Of a DNA stretch of 64,000 nucleotides, positions 34,666 to 43,580 are shown in pieces. A program made the position numbers and the translations under genes. The stretch covers positions 62,001 through 126,000 of the forward strand of contig DIMW01000010.1 of the NCBI GenBank assembly GCA_002425765.1, in the 5' to 3' direction. The notes under the pieces are model-generated. The model saw only the letters and a list, made by a program, of their open reading frames with translations, had not been told where the DNA came from and made no database searches. Origin of the DNA: Spirochaetaceae bacterium UBA5556 (lineage in GTDB: Bacteria > Spirochaetota > Spirochaetia > Treponematales > Rectinemataceae). The stretch's first letter is position 1. Each line of letters opens with the position of its first letter.

Positions 34666-35493
34666 CTAGCCTCTGAATAAGGAAGGGGATAAATATTTTC
34701 TGTTACTCTCTGTCTTTTTTTGATCCCATCCCGCGAGTATCCTGACCGCCTCGGCCCCGACGCGGGCGACATTCTTCTCGTTGTCTCCGACTTTCCACTC
34801 GTTCGTAATCCGGTTCGCGTTCGCCGCGCACACCATGCCAGCCCTCAAACCAAAAAGTCCGGCCAAAGTAAAGAGCGTTCCCGACTCCATCTCAAAATTG
34901 ACAACGCCGGCGGCTAGCAGGTCCTCGATGAGATGTCTCTTTGAACTTGGGAAATAATCGTGAAAGGAAGGCCTCGCCTGTCCGGCATAGAATGAGCTCA
35001 CCGAGGCGGTGACGCCCAGATGATAGGTAAAGCCGAGTACTTCGCAGGCCTCGATGAGCGCCATTACGACTTCGTAGTTGGCTATCGCCGGATATTCGGG
35101 CCATACATAGTGGCCTGACGAACCGTCAAACCGCACGGAGCCGGTGGATATGATCATATCGCCGCACGCGATGTCGGGGCGCAACCCGCCAGCGGTTCCC
35201 ACGCGGATGAGAGTATCGCACCCGATGGCCGCCAGCTCGTTGACGGCGATTTCCGTGGAAGGACCACCGATGCCGGTCGAACACGCCGATATCGCGACAC
35301 CCCTGTATTCGCCCGTGGCCGACCGGTATTCCCTGTGATGAGAAATTTCCCGGCAGGAATCCCAGTACGATCCTATGATCGGCACGCGGAAGGGGTCCCC
35401 GGGCAACAGCACATAGCGAGACAAATCTCCCTTGGAACAATCGATATGATACTGCTTTCCAGCTTCACTCGTGGGTTTGGACGCGTCCAGCAT
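34666..35493 (-). CDS. udp: Uridine phosphorylase-like nucleoside phosphorylase
   Basis: Splits a nucleoside with phosphate to give base and (deoxy)ribose-1-phosphate. 275 residues of the PNP/UDP family: YVLLPGDPFRV, phosphate-site RVGTAGGL, SACSTGIGGPSTEIAVNE, and the ribose-binding VNFEMESGTLFTLAG. The set is most like uridine phosphorylase. ATG at 35493 after GGAGG. It lies immediately downstream of a BMP-type nucleoside ABC importer, which fits salvage or catabolism of imported nucleosides. Confidence 0.88.
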   Translation of the reverse strand: MLDASKPTSEAGKQYHIDCSKGDLSRYVLLPGDPFRVPIIGSYWDSCREISHHREYRSATGEYRGVAISACSTGIGGPSTEIAVNELAAIGCDTLIRVGTAGGLRPDIACGDMIISTGSVRFDGSSGHYVWPEYPAIANYEVVMALIEACEVLGFTYHLGVTASVSSFYAGQARPSFHDYFPSSKRHLIEDLLAAGVVNFEMESGTLFTLAGLFGLRAGMVCAANANRITNEWKVGDNEKNVARVGAEAVRILAGWDQKKTESNRKYLSPSLFRG

Positions 35494-35526
35494 CGGTATT
35501 CCTCCTTCAGACAATGCGGGCCATGT

Positions 35527-36453
35527 TCATCTCGCCGTCGTCGCCTCGATATTGAAGTGCTTGCGCTTGGCCTGAACGCCTACGATGATGAGGGCAAGCA
35601 TTGTGACGAAATAGGGAATGATCTGCATAATCTGCGGGGCAACTCCGGCGGTGAGCTGCATGCGCACCGACAGCCCCTGCGCGGTGCCAAAAAGAAGCGT
35701 AACCGCGACGGTTCTCACAGGATCGCCCTTGGCGAAGAATATGGCGGCCAGCGCTATCAGTCCTCGATCTCCCGTCATGTCCCGGCTGAACAGGCTCACA
35801 TAGTCGAGCGAAAGATAGGCCCCCGCCAAGCCACAGAAGAACCCGCTCAAAATGACGGTCTGCATTTTGATCGAGAAGACATTGATCCCTAGGGAAGCGG
35901 CGGCATCGGGGCTTTCTCCCACCGCCCTCACGCGGAGACCCCATTTCGTCCTGTAGAGTACAAAGCTGACGACGGGGGTCAAAATATATGCCATATAGAC
36001 AAGGATCGTATATCCGCTGAACAACTCACGCAGTACGGGTATGTCCTTGATAATCGGAATATTGTATTGAGGAAAGCGCAGCACCTTGCCTGCGGTGAAG
36101 ACTCCCATCTGACCGAAGACGCCTTTGAGGAGTACCGCGGTCAGACCTGAGGCCAATATGCCTATCGCGGTTCCGGCGATGAAGATGTTGGCTTTGAATT
36201 TCAGGTTGAAATACCCGAACAGCGCGGAGAGGATCATCGACGAGAGAACGGCCGCCACGACGGAAATATAGAGGTTCCCCGTAAAATACGCGGTGCCTAC
36301 GCCGACGAAAGCGGCCATGAGCATGAATCCATCCATCGCAATGTTCAATATCCCTGCCTTGAAAGTCAAAAGACCGCCAAGCGCCGCGAAGGCCAACGGC
36401 GTCGATATTCTGATTATCGTAGTAATCAGGTCTAAAGTCAGAATGTCATTCAT
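35527..36453 (-). CDS. ABC transporter permease, BMP/nucleoside type (second)
   Basis: 308-residue inner-membrane permease of the branched-chain/ribose (BPD_transp_2) family with about eight helices. The conserved loop LRVRAVGESPDAAASLGIN is the contact for the ATPase. It overlaps the first permease gene as ATGA. Together with the two-domain ATPase and BMP binding protein it forms a nucleoside-type importer like NupOPQ/BmpA. Confidence 0.88.
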   Translation of the reverse strand: MNDILTLDLITTIIRISTPLAFAALGGLLTFKAGILNIAMDGFMLMAAFVGVGTAYFTGNLYISVVAAVLSSMILSALFGYFNLKFKANIFIAGTAIGILASGLTAVLLKGVFGQMGVFTAGKVLRFPQYNIPIIKDIPVLRELFSGYTILVYMAYILTPVVSFVLYRTKWGLRVRAVGESPDAAASLGINVFSIKMQTVILSGFFCGLAGAYLSLDYVSLFSRDMTGDRGLIALAAIFFAKGDPVRTVAVTLLFGTAQGLSVRMQLTAGVAPQIMQIIPYFVTMLALIIVGVQAKRKHFNIEATTAR

Positions 36454-37577
36454 AATTTCTCACTCTCCGTTTTCGGCCGCTTTTTGAGCGTCTCATCGGC
36501 TTTTCTCTTTTTCCGGAACATCTCCAGCGTAAAGTCCGCGGCCAAGAGAAGCACGATGATGGCCTGCAAAACCTTCACGAGATCGCGTGTGACCGACGTC
36601 ATCATCTGCATGACTATACTTCCGCTATTGAGCGCCCCAAGCAGAAGCGCCGACAGGGAAACCGCGAGAGGGTTGAATTTTGCGAGCATCGCGACGGCAA
36701 TGCCGTCAAAGCCGTAGCCCGGAGAGAAACCGTTGTAGAAGGCGCCATACACGCCAAGTGCCTGCTCGGCGCCGGCAAGCCCCCCGATCATGCCGGATAC
36801 GAGAAATACCTCAACTATGCTTTTTTCGACATTGATACCGCCATACCGGGCAAACGAAGGATTTTGGCCGATCAGCTCCCACTCATAACCTTTCTTGGTA
36901 TGATTGTTGACGTACCAAAAGATCAAGAGAAGGGCCAACGCTATGAAAAAACCGGCGTTGAACTGCGACGACTTCGAAAACTGCGGCAGTCTCGCCGTCA
37001 GCATTATGTCGTAGGTTTTGTTTGTCGGCCCCGGCGCCTTGAGCGGATAGGAAGAGATATAGCTTGTGATGAGCTGGGCAATGGGGTTGAGCATGAGGCA
37101 GACGACCATTTCGTTCACGTTCAGTTTCGCTTTCATGATGGCCGGGATGTAGGCCCACAGGGCGCCGGCCAACCCCGCCGCGATGATGGCGAGAGGGAGA
37201 TGCAGAAACCACGGGAGGTGAACGTAATAGCCGACGATACCCGCGGCGAGCGCCCCAAACAGCATCTGCCCCTCTACACCGATATTCACGACATTTGACC
37301 TGAACGCGAGAGAAACCGCGAGGCCGGTATAGAGAAGCGGCGTGGTATTTTGCAGGGTGGCTATGATGTTGCCCAAGCCCTTGAACGCGCCTTTGAACAA
37401 CATGCCATAGGCGAAAATCGGATCTTCCCCCATAAGAAGGATGATCACTCCGCCGATGAGCAGCGCGATGAAAATCGTGATGATCGGCCTGCCGATCTCG
37501 ATGGTGATTTTTTTTACGGCGGCTGACCGGGAAACGCGTTTCGTCCCGACAGCCACGCTGTTTGCGGAATTAGCCAA
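36450..37577 (-). CDS. ABC transporter permease, BMP/nucleoside type (first)
   Basis: 375-residue permease of the BPD_transp_2 family. It has a charged N-terminus, hydrophobic segments from about residue 30, the coupling loop [19 protein letters not shown], and a long charged C-terminal tail ([13 protein letters not shown]). It overlaps the ATPase gene by 8 bp and the next permease by 4 bp. Confidence 0.88.
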   Translation of the reverse strand: MANSANSVAVGTKRVSRSAAVKKITIEIGRPIITIFIALLIGGVIILLMGEDPIFAYGMLFKGAFKGLGNIIATLQNTTPLLYTGLAVSLAFRSNVVNIGVEGQMLFGALAAGIVGYYVHLPWFLHLPLAIIAAGLAGALWAYIPAIMKAKLNVNEMVVCLMLNPIAQLITSYISSYPLKAPGPTNKTYDIMLTARLPQFSKSSQFNAGFFIALALLLIFWYVNNHTKKGYEWELIGQNPSFARYGGINVEKSIVEVFLVSGMIGGLAGAEQALGVYGAFYNGFSPGYGFDGIAVAMLAKFNPLAVSLSALLLGALNSGSIVMQMMTSVTRDLVKVLQAIIVLLLAADFTLEMFRKKRKADETLKKRPKTESEKL

Positions 37578-39102
37578 TTTTGTTGTCTCCGTCTTTAGCG
37601 ATTCCTGCCATCATCCTGCCGACTTCTTCGATTGAGGCTTCCGAAGATGACAATTCCCCCATGATTTGACCCTTAAAAACAACCAATATCCTATCAGCAA
37701 GCGAGAATATTTCATCGAGGTCGGCGGAGATCAGGAAAACTCCGCAGCCGATATCCCGCATAGCGATTAATTGCTTGTGTATGAATTCTATGGCGCCGAT
37801 ATCCACGCCCCGCGACGGCTGATCGGCGATTATGATTTTGCCGCCTCTTGACAGCTCGCGGGCCAGGACGACTTTTTGCTGATTCCCCCCGGAGAGCGAT
37901 TTCGCGGCCGCCTGGGGAGAAGCTCCCCTTATGTCAAATTTTTTTATCATATTCTCAGTGAATACATTGGCTTTTCTCTTGTCCAAGAAGGGTCCCCTGC
38001 CAAACTCTCCAGACACATGGTGTCCAAGGATCATATTCTTCCAAATAGCGTCATTCACCGATAAACCAATCGTTGTCCTGTCGGATGGGATATACGCGGC
38101 ACCCATATCACGAAACTGCCTGGGCGAGGCTGAACGGATACTCTTCCCTTCCAGGAGGATATCGCCATCAACGATCTGCCGCAGCCCGGAGATGGCCTCG
38201 ACCAGCTCGTCCTGGCCATTCCCCTGCACGCCTGCGAGTCCGACAATCTCGTTGGCGTGAATCTGCACGCTTAATCCGCGCACCGCCTCAAGCCCTCTGG
38301 AGTTGTTGACCTTGAGGTTCTTCACCTCCATAAGCACCTGGCCGGGCACGGACGCTTTTTTCTCCACCCTGAAGAGCACGGACCTGCCCACCATCTTTTC
38401 CGCCAGCTCTTCGGCGGAAGTTTGAGAAGTATCTATCGTAGTGACTAATTTCCCCGCGCGCATCACCGTCACGCGGTCCGACACGCTCATCACCTCGTTC
38501 AGCTTGTGCGTGATGAAAATGATCGTCTTCCCGCTCTCTGCCAGTTTTCTCAGAGTCTTGAACAGCTCTTCGGTCTCCTGCGGCGTGAGAACCGCGGTCG
38601 GTTCGTCGAGGATAAGCAACTGAGCTTCACGGTAGAGCATCTTGATGATCTCTACCTGCTGCTGAAGGCCCACGGGCAGATCGGCCACGATGGCATCAGG
38701 ATCGATCGGGATACCGAGTTTTCTTGTGGCGATCTCTTCGACCTGCTTTCTGGCGAGCGTGGAATCAAGGAGAAAATGCTTCCCGGGTTCCTGGCCCAAC
38801 ACCACATTCTCCGCGACGCTCAGCGACGGCACGAGCTTGAAATGCTGGTGCACCATCCCGACACCCAACTTGATGGCGACAGAAGGGCTGGTGATTTCAA
38901 CCGGCCGGCCATCTATTTCGATGGCCCCGGCATTGGGGGTCAGCACTCCGTACAGAATATTCATCAGTGTGGTTTTCCCAGCGCCATTTTCTCCGACCAG
39001 CGCGTGCACTTCCCCTTTATGCGCGGAAAAATCCACATGATCGTTGGCGATGAGAGTGCCGAAACGCTTTACTATGCCTTTCATTGCCAAGGCTTCAGTC
39101 AT
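37570..39102 (-). CDS. ABC transporter ATPase with two nucleotide-binding domains, BMP/nucleoside type
   Basis: A 510-residue fused ATPase. The first domain has [12 protein letters not shown], an [11 protein letters not shown] signature and ILDEPTAVL. The second has a degenerate Walker A ([12 protein letters not shown]), the signature [15 protein letters not shown] and [11 protein letters not shown]. This active/degenerate pairing is normal for ribose- and nucleoside-type importers. The start at 39102 (MTEALAMKG) follows AGGAG. Energises the two permeases that follow. Confidence 0.92.
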   Translation of the reverse strand: MTEALAMKGIVKRFGTLIANDHVDFSAHKGEVHALVGENGAGKTTLMNILYGVLTPNAGAIEIDGRPVEITSPSVAIKLGVGMVHQHFKLVPSLSVAENVVLGQEPGKHFLLDSTLARKQVEEIATRKLGIPIDPDAIVADLPVGLQQQVEIIKMLYREAQLLILDEPTAVLTPQETEELFKTLRKLAESGKTIIFITHKLNEVMSVSDRVTVMRAGKLVTTIDTSQTSAEELAEKMVGRSVLFRVEKKASVPGQVLMEVKNLKVNNSRGLEAVRGLSVQIHANEIVGLAGVQGNGQDELVEAISGLRQIVDGDILLEGKSIRSASPRQFRDMGAAYIPSDRTTIGLSVNDAIWKNMILGHHVSGEFGRGPFLDKRKANVFTENMIKKFDIRGASPQAAAKSLSGGNQQKVVLARELSRGGKIIIADQPSRGVDIGAIEFIHKQLIAMRDIGCGVFLISADLDEIFSLADRILVVFKGQIMGELSSSEASIEEVGRMMAGIAKDGDNKIG

Positions 39103-39181
39103 ATCCTCTTGCTCCTTTACAATGAACCCCCGCCGAATCGCTTCGACGGAGGTTCGAAGCTGTATCAACTAAGGTAGCATA

Positions 39182-40228
39182 CTATTTCACATAAGGATTC
39201 TTGATTGGAGGATTGCCCACCATTGTCTGGCCTTCCTTGAGCTCCATATAGTTCGGGACAACAATCGCCCCGCTCATGACTTTCTTGCGGTAATCTTCAG
39301 CGAGTTTGAGCGTCGTGTCCGAAATGAGGCCCTTGTTGTACTCGTCCATGGCATAGTCCACGCCGGCTTCCTTGAGTCCGTAATCAAGCACCACGCCGCC
39401 TTTGAATTTGCCGTCGACGACGAGCTTAATCATATCATACGCCTGGTTGTCGACGCGCTTGACCATGGAGGTGAGCACGAAGCCCGGCGCGAGATAATTC
39501 TGGTTGGAATCGACACCGATGGCGAAGGTCTTGGTCTGCTTCGCGGCATCAATGACGCCCGCGCTCGTCGCGCCGGCGACGGCAAAATTGATGTCGGACT
39601 TTTTATTGATGAGGGCGAGCGTATATTCCTTGCCCGCCGCGGGGTCGGTAAAGGTGCCGGCGTAGCTTTCGAGGACCTGAATATTGGGGTTTACCGTCTT
39701 GGCGCCGTAGTAATATCCAAGGTAGAACCTGTGGATGATGGGGATGTCTTTCCCGCCGACAAAGCCGATAATGCCGGTCTTGGTGGTCTTGGCTGCGATG
39801 ACGCCGACCAGGAAGGAGCCTTCCCAGTCTTTGGTCACGGAGCTCACAACGTTCGGAGCGATAGGATCGGCGCCGACATCCACCAGGCCGAACTTCTGAT
39901 TGGGATACTGAGCGGCTACTTCCTGCATCGGCTGGATCATGTCAAAAGAAGACCCAATTATGATGTCGAAGCCCAGCTCAGCCGCTCTGGCAAGCGTCGA
40001 TTTGAATTCGGAAATGCTCTTTGGCTGAATCACATTGACTTTGACGCCCAATTCCTTTTCGGCGCGCAACATGCCCTGGTACATCATGTCATTGAAAGAA
40101 CGGTCGCCCAATCCTGACTCCGATGTGATCATGGCAACCTTGAGGGCTGGCGCGGCCCAAACGGAACCGGCAGCGGCGAGCATGGCCACGGCAACGAGCG
40201 CAATCTGCATCATCTTTCGAAATTTCAT
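39182..40228 (-). CDS. BMP-family substrate-binding protein (nucleoside importer)
   Basis: A 348-residue periplasmic binding protein of the Bmp/PnrA(TmpC) family, which binds purine and other nucleosides. It has a classical signal peptide ending VWAAP but no lipobox cysteine, unlike many spirochaete BMP lipoproteins. Motifs include AMITSESGLGDRSFNDMMYQG, IGSSFDMIQPM, GVIAAKTTKTGIIGFVGG and FAIGVDSNQNYLAPGFV. GGAGAGG precedes the ATG. It is separated from the ATPase gene by 79 bp. Confidence 0.92.
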   Translation of the reverse strand: MKFRKMMQIALVAVAMLAAAGSVWAAPALKVAMITSESGLGDRSFNDMMYQGMLRAEKELGVKVNVIQPKSISEFKSTLARAAELGFDIIIGSSFDMIQPMQEVAAQYPNQKFGLVDVGADPIAPNVVSSVTKDWEGSFLVGVIAAKTTKTGIIGFVGGKDIPIIHRFYLGYYYGAKTVNPNIQVLESYAGTFTDPAAGKEYTLALINKKSDINFAVAGATSAGVIDAAKQTKTFAIGVDSNQNYLAPGFVLTSMVKRVDNQAYDMIKLVVDGKFKGGVVLDYGLKEAGVDYAMDEYNKGLISDTTLKLAEDYRKKVMSGAIVVPNYMELKEGQTMVGNPPIKNPYVK

Positions 40229-40338
40229 ATTCCTCTCCTTCTAAGAAACTTTTTAGAAAACCAGCGATTCGACATAGAATCGACACCGCCACTGTCCGAC
40301 GGTGTCGAGCGAATGCCCAAGATCATAAATACCGCCAC
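40225..40338 (-). CDS. Possible small protein or leader ORF upstream of the BMP gene
   Basis: A 37-codon frame starting at a GTG four bases after a full AAAGGAGG ribosome site. It ends in TGA overlapping the BMP gene's ATG (ATGA). The peptide opens VAVFMILGIRSTPSDSG and ends KKFLRRRGI, hydrophobic then basic. Good ribosome site plus stop/start overlap suggest real translation, perhaps coupling the binding protein to upstream genes. It also spans a hairpin (40280-40308). No homolog recognised. Confidence 0.4.
   Translation of the reverse strand: MAVFMILGIRSTPSDSGGVDSMSNRWFSKKFLRRRGI
40280..40308 (-). other. Intercistronic hairpin ahead of the BMP gene
   Basis: TCGACACCG pairs with CGGTGTCGA (9 bp, 11-base loop). 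A second perfect hairpin, TCCGGCGC/GCGCCGGA, lies at 40363-40390 right after the btpA stop. Neither is followed by a T tract on the minus strand, so they are more likely mRNA-stabilising or processing elements than terminators. Confidence 0.5.
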
Positions 40339-40392
40339 TTTGCCTCCTTTAAGCTCATTTTCTCCGGCGCCCGCAAGTCTCTGCGCCGGATA

Positions 40393-41196
40393 TCAACCCA
40401 TTTTTTTGAATAGATCCATGAATCGTTTCGCTTTCTCGGAATTGATCTTTCCGAAAGCGGAGTTCGTATCCTTGAGGGCGCTGGAAATAATCACTCCATC
40501 GGCCAGTTTCAGAGTGTTCGCGAGATTGTCCTCGTTGGAGCCGCCTCCGAGGAGTACGGGGGTTCGTGGAAATCTTCTCTTGGCTTTAGTTATGAATTCC
40601 ATCGATTCCCCGTAATCCATGCCGGTCAGCACGAGCCCGTCGGCGTGGCCTAAATCGATGGCTTCCCTTATGTCGGGGTCGATTTCGCGGCCGCCCAGGT
40701 TTATGCCCGTTCTGTCGTGCACGTCCGCGAATATGGCGACATCCGAGGCATCCAGAAGATTCCGCGTCTTGTTCGCGACGTGCGCGCAGCCCTCGACCAG
40801 ACCGAAGGGTGTGACCATCACGCCAACGAATACCTTCAGTCGCACGAAATCGAGACCCGCCGCGCTTGATACCGAGATCATCGCCTCGGCGTCGTTCTCC
40901 ATCAGGTTGAGGCCTATGGGAATCGATACTTTGTTCGCGACCTCAAACACGATCCTGGACACCCAGGCGAGCTGCGGAGCGCTCACTTTATGGTCGACGG
41001 GCAAGTCGCCGAGGTTCTGTATCATCACCGAATCGAAACCAGCCTTTTCCAGGGCCATGGCCTCGCCGAGCGCATCGGCTATCATGGATTTCAGGTTCCC
41101 GCCCCTGAACATCGAGCTGCCCGGCAATGGGGTCAGTTGCACCATACCTACGGCGATTTTTTCGCCCGCGTGCATACGGTCAAGAATTTTACTCAT
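40393..41196 (-). CDS. BtpA/SgcQ-family TIM-barrel protein
   Basis: 267 residues matching the BtpA family: VGMVQLTPLPGS near the start, DSVMIQNLGDLPV, IPIGLNLMENDAEA, DFVRLKVFVGVMVTPFG, ADVHDRT and GLVLTGMDYG. The barrel resembles nucleoside- and sugar-phosphate enzymes, and the family often sits in sugar operons (for example sgc), but its reaction is not established. It overlaps the SIS gene by 8 bp, so the two are coupled. Confidence 0.85.
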   Translation of the reverse strand: MSKILDRMHAGEKIAVGMVQLTPLPGSSMFRGGNLKSMIADALGEAMALEKAGFDSVMIQNLGDLPVDHKVSAPQLAWVSRIVFEVANKVSIPIGLNLMENDAEAMISVSSAAGLDFVRLKVFVGVMVTPFGLVEGCAHVANKTRNLLDASDVAIFADVHDRTGINLGGREIDPDIREAIDLGHADGLVLTGMDYGESMEFITKAKRRFPRTPVLLGGGSNEDNLANTLKLADGVIISSALKDTNSAFGKINSEKAKRFMDLFKKMG

Positions 41197-42349
41197 TTTT
41201 ACCCTGCAGATCCTTTGTCTGCGAATTGAAAATCTGCCGGAAATTCACCTCTCGCCGCTTGGGATCATCGAACCCCAGGAAGAATTTATTGCGCGCCGAG
41301 GACAGATAGCAGGAGAACAGCTCGAAGGGCACACAATAGATGAACGGAGTGAGTTCCTCTCGTATGGCGCCGATTATAGGAAAAAGAACATCCGCGTACT
41401 TTTCAATTTCGACGTCCGAGGCCGAGCAGATCGCGATCACTTCGGCGCCCATGTCGCGGGCCGCTCTCATCTGTTCGAGGGCTCTGCTTCTCGATTCTCC
41501 GGGGGGAACTATCACGAAAACGGAAGCGTCCTTGTCCGAGACAAAATATTCCTCATGCGCCCACTCTTCCATCTCCACCGCCGAAGCGGGGTGCCTTAAA
41601 CCCTCAAACAATTTGGCCACAGAGAAAAAAGCCGTGGCGTAATTAGGCCCGCCGCCGAGAATCATCAGGCGCCTTTCCACAGGCAGTTTCTCGGCATACT
41701 CGCGGGTTATGGGATCAAGCGACTTGATGGTGGCGAGAAGATCGTCCGCAAGGCCATCGAGTTCCGCGAGCCTCGACTGCACATCTCCGTCCGTCAATCG
41801 ACCGAGTTTTTTCCCAAAAGCGATCCCAACGCAGTAAACGCCCAGAAGACTCGCGATATAGCTTACGGAACCCGGCGTCACGACAGGCGGCCCGTCGGGC
41901 CTTTCTTTTATATTGGGAGGAGAATTGACGATGAGAGGAATATCGACGGCCTGGGCCAAGGGACTTGTCATGCTCGTCGTGATCGCGAAGGTCAGCGCGC
42001 CTTTTTCCCGGGCCCGCTTCACTCCCTCAATCGTCCTCGAGACCGTGCCCGAATTCGAGACACCGATAACCGCTGATCCTGACGGCATATAGTTGACGAC
42101 ATATCTTGAGAATTCCAGCGCCTCTATCGATTCGACATACAGTCCCGTCATCTCCATCAGCGACATCCTGTTCGCAAGCGCGGAATAATAGGAATCCCCG
42201 CAGCCGAGAATATAGAGATGCGTGATTGCCCCCATGTCGTGCTTTTTGAGACTGTTGTTCAGGTTCTCCAGTATGGCTTTCCCATTTTCCTTTAGAAATG
42301 AAGGCTGAAGTAATATTTCCTCCAACATCACCTTCTTTTCGTAATGCAT
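41189..42349 (-). CDS. SIS-domain sugar-phosphate isomerase/deglycase
   Basis: 386 residues with two SIS domains (YILGCGDSYYSALA and IGVSNSGTVSRTIEGVKRA in the first; MILGGGPNYATA and HEEYFVSDKDASVFVIV in the second). This matches the isomerase half of GlmS and FrlB/AgaS-type enzymes that release amine from 6-phospho-aminosugars or Amadori products. AAGGAG precedes the ATG at 42349. A PfkB kinase is encoded just upstream, the same pair used for fructoselysine breakdown (kinase then deglycase). The substrate here is unknown. Confidence 0.83.
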   Translation of the reverse strand: MHYEKKVMLEEILLQPSFLKENGKAILENLNNSLKKHDMGAITHLYILGCGDSYYSALANRMSLMEMTGLYVESIEALEFSRYVVNYMPSGSAVIGVSNSGTVSRTIEGVKRAREKGALTFAITTSMTSPLAQAVDIPLIVNSPPNIKERPDGPPVVTPGSVSYIASLLGVYCVGIAFGKKLGRLTDGDVQSRLAELDGLADDLLATIKSLDPITREYAEKLPVERRLMILGGGPNYATAFFSVAKLFEGLRHPASAVEMEEWAHEEYFVSDKDASVFVIVPPGESRSRALEQMRAARDMGAEVIAICSASDVEIEKYADVLFPIIGAIREELTPFIYCVPFELFSCYLSSARNKFFLGFDDPKRREVNFRQIFNSQTKDLQGKNE

Positions 42350-42436
42350 GTACGCTACTCCTTTGCATAGATTGTTTGCCCCGGAACGGCCCAGGACCAT
42401 TCCTGCCTTTTTTTCGATTTCCTTTCTTCTGGTGCG

Positions 42437-43360
42437 TCAGTATTCCGTGGTGACCTCCTGCAAGCGTTGTTCTGCGGCCCGTGTATCGATACTGTTCATG
42501 CCGAACGTCCCTTCGGTCTCAATTATGAACGAGGCGGAAACCACCCCGCGCAAAGCCGACATCCGGGCGTTTGCCGTCTTCAGATAGCCGGCCAGGAAGC
42601 CTCCGCAGAAGGAGTCGCCCGCGCCGGTAGGATCGACGACATGCGCTTTATATGCGGGGACAGAGAATTTCTCTCCAGTTATCCTGTCGTACCCAATCGC
42701 GCCGTCGGGCCCGAGCTTTATCACTATGGCCTTGAGATGGGGGAATTCTCGGATCAGCCTTTCCAGCGCCTCATCAGGAGAGAGATCGGGAAACAGGGCC
42801 CTGACTTCCTGACAACTGGGCAAAAAGGCATCGACAAAGCCGAGCCCCTCACCGAGCTTTTCCTTGTCCATACCTTCCATAAACTGAAAGGGAGGGTCGA
42901 GCGAGATAAACGTCGCGCCGCACTGGCGGGCATGCCTTACAAGCGCGATCTGCTTGCCCCAGGGCATCGGCGCGCAATGGACAAAAGCCCCTTTCAGGAT
43001 TTCCGGCGGCAGATCGGACGGCACGGGCGAATACTCCGTCCATTGGTTCTTTTCATTCCGGAACACGAACTGCCGCGTACCGTCCTTTTCGTAAAGCCCC
43101 CAGTTGCGGAGCGATGGTTTGTCCTTGTACGTCACATAGGAGACATCGAGGCCATACATCTCCGCCAGGGATTCAACCGGATAATCAGGCCCCGCGACGG
43201 CCGAGATCTTTACGTCCCTCTGCCAGAGGGAAGCGCCAAGAGCGCTATAGACACCATCTCCACCCAGTATACCCATACGGACCCTGCCGTCGTGAAATAC
43301 AAGGTCATCGATCGTTATGTTGCCGCAGACCAGACACAGAGCGCCCACCAGATCCTCCAT
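42437..43360 (-). CDS. PfkB-family sugar/nucleoside kinase
   Basis: 307 residues. The N-terminal glycine region GILGGDGVYSALGAS and the C-terminal signature DPTGAGDSFCGGFLAGYL, holding the catalytic Asp, are intact. The middle is diverged from ribokinase, leaving substrate open: an Amadori sugar, a nucleoside or another furanose. First gene behind a consensus promoter at 43399-43427 and apparently the start of an operon reaching 33.5 kb. Confidence 0.87.
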   Translation of the reverse strand: MEDLVGALCLVCGNITIDDLVFHDGRVRMGILGGDGVYSALGASLWQRDVKISAVAGPDYPVESLAEMYGLDVSYVTYKDKPSLRNWGLYEKDGTRQFVFRNEKNQWTEYSPVPSDLPPEILKGAFVHCAPMPWGKQIALVRHARQCGATFISLDPPFQFMEGMDKEKLGEGLGFVDAFLPSCQEVRALFPDLSPDEALERLIREFPHLKAIVIKLGPDGAIGYDRITGEKFSVPAYKAHVVDPTGAGDSFCGGFLAGYLKTANARMSALRGVVSASFIIETEGTFGMNSIDTRAAEQRLQEVTTEY

Positions 43361-43379
43361 TAAGGTATTTTTCTAACAC

Positions 43380-43427
43380 AATGTGGTATTTTATTAACAT
43401 TATAAATGTGGTTTTCTTATTTGTCAA
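43380..43427 (-). promoter_or_regulatory. Strong promoter of the pfkB operon with repeated AATGTGGT elements
   Basis: On the minus strand a consensus TTGACA (43427-43422), 17-base spacer and TATAAT (43404-43399). On the plus strand, AATGTGGT occurs at 43405-43412, just inside the spacer, and again at 43380-43387, near the transcription start, 25 bp apart. The two repeats bracketing the -10 look like a regulator-binding pair. With a perfect -35 and -10, control is probably by repression. Confidence 0.75.
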
Positions 43428-43530
43428 CGAAAATATTACAAGATTATGTGACATTTTAACCAATAGATTTTATGAAAAAGAATGACATGAAAGGAAGAAA
43501 GCAGGCAGAAAGACAGCATTCAGAGGCGAT

Positions 43531-43572
43531 AAAAATCGAACTTGGCGCCGCGCACGGGAACGCGCAGGCGCC
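43531..43572 (-). terminator. Possible terminator after the GarR-like gene
   Basis: Minus strand GGCGCC-T-GCGC and GCGC-GGCGCC form a strong stem with a one-base bulge, followed 8 bases later by TTTTT. The gap between stem and Ts makes it suboptimal. Confidence 0.4.
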
Positions 43573-43580
43573 TAACCGAA

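Noticed and set aside
40363..40390. Perfect 8-bp hairpin after btpA as a terminator
   Set aside because: No T tract follows on the minus strand, and a strong ribosome site lies just downstream, so read-through is expected.
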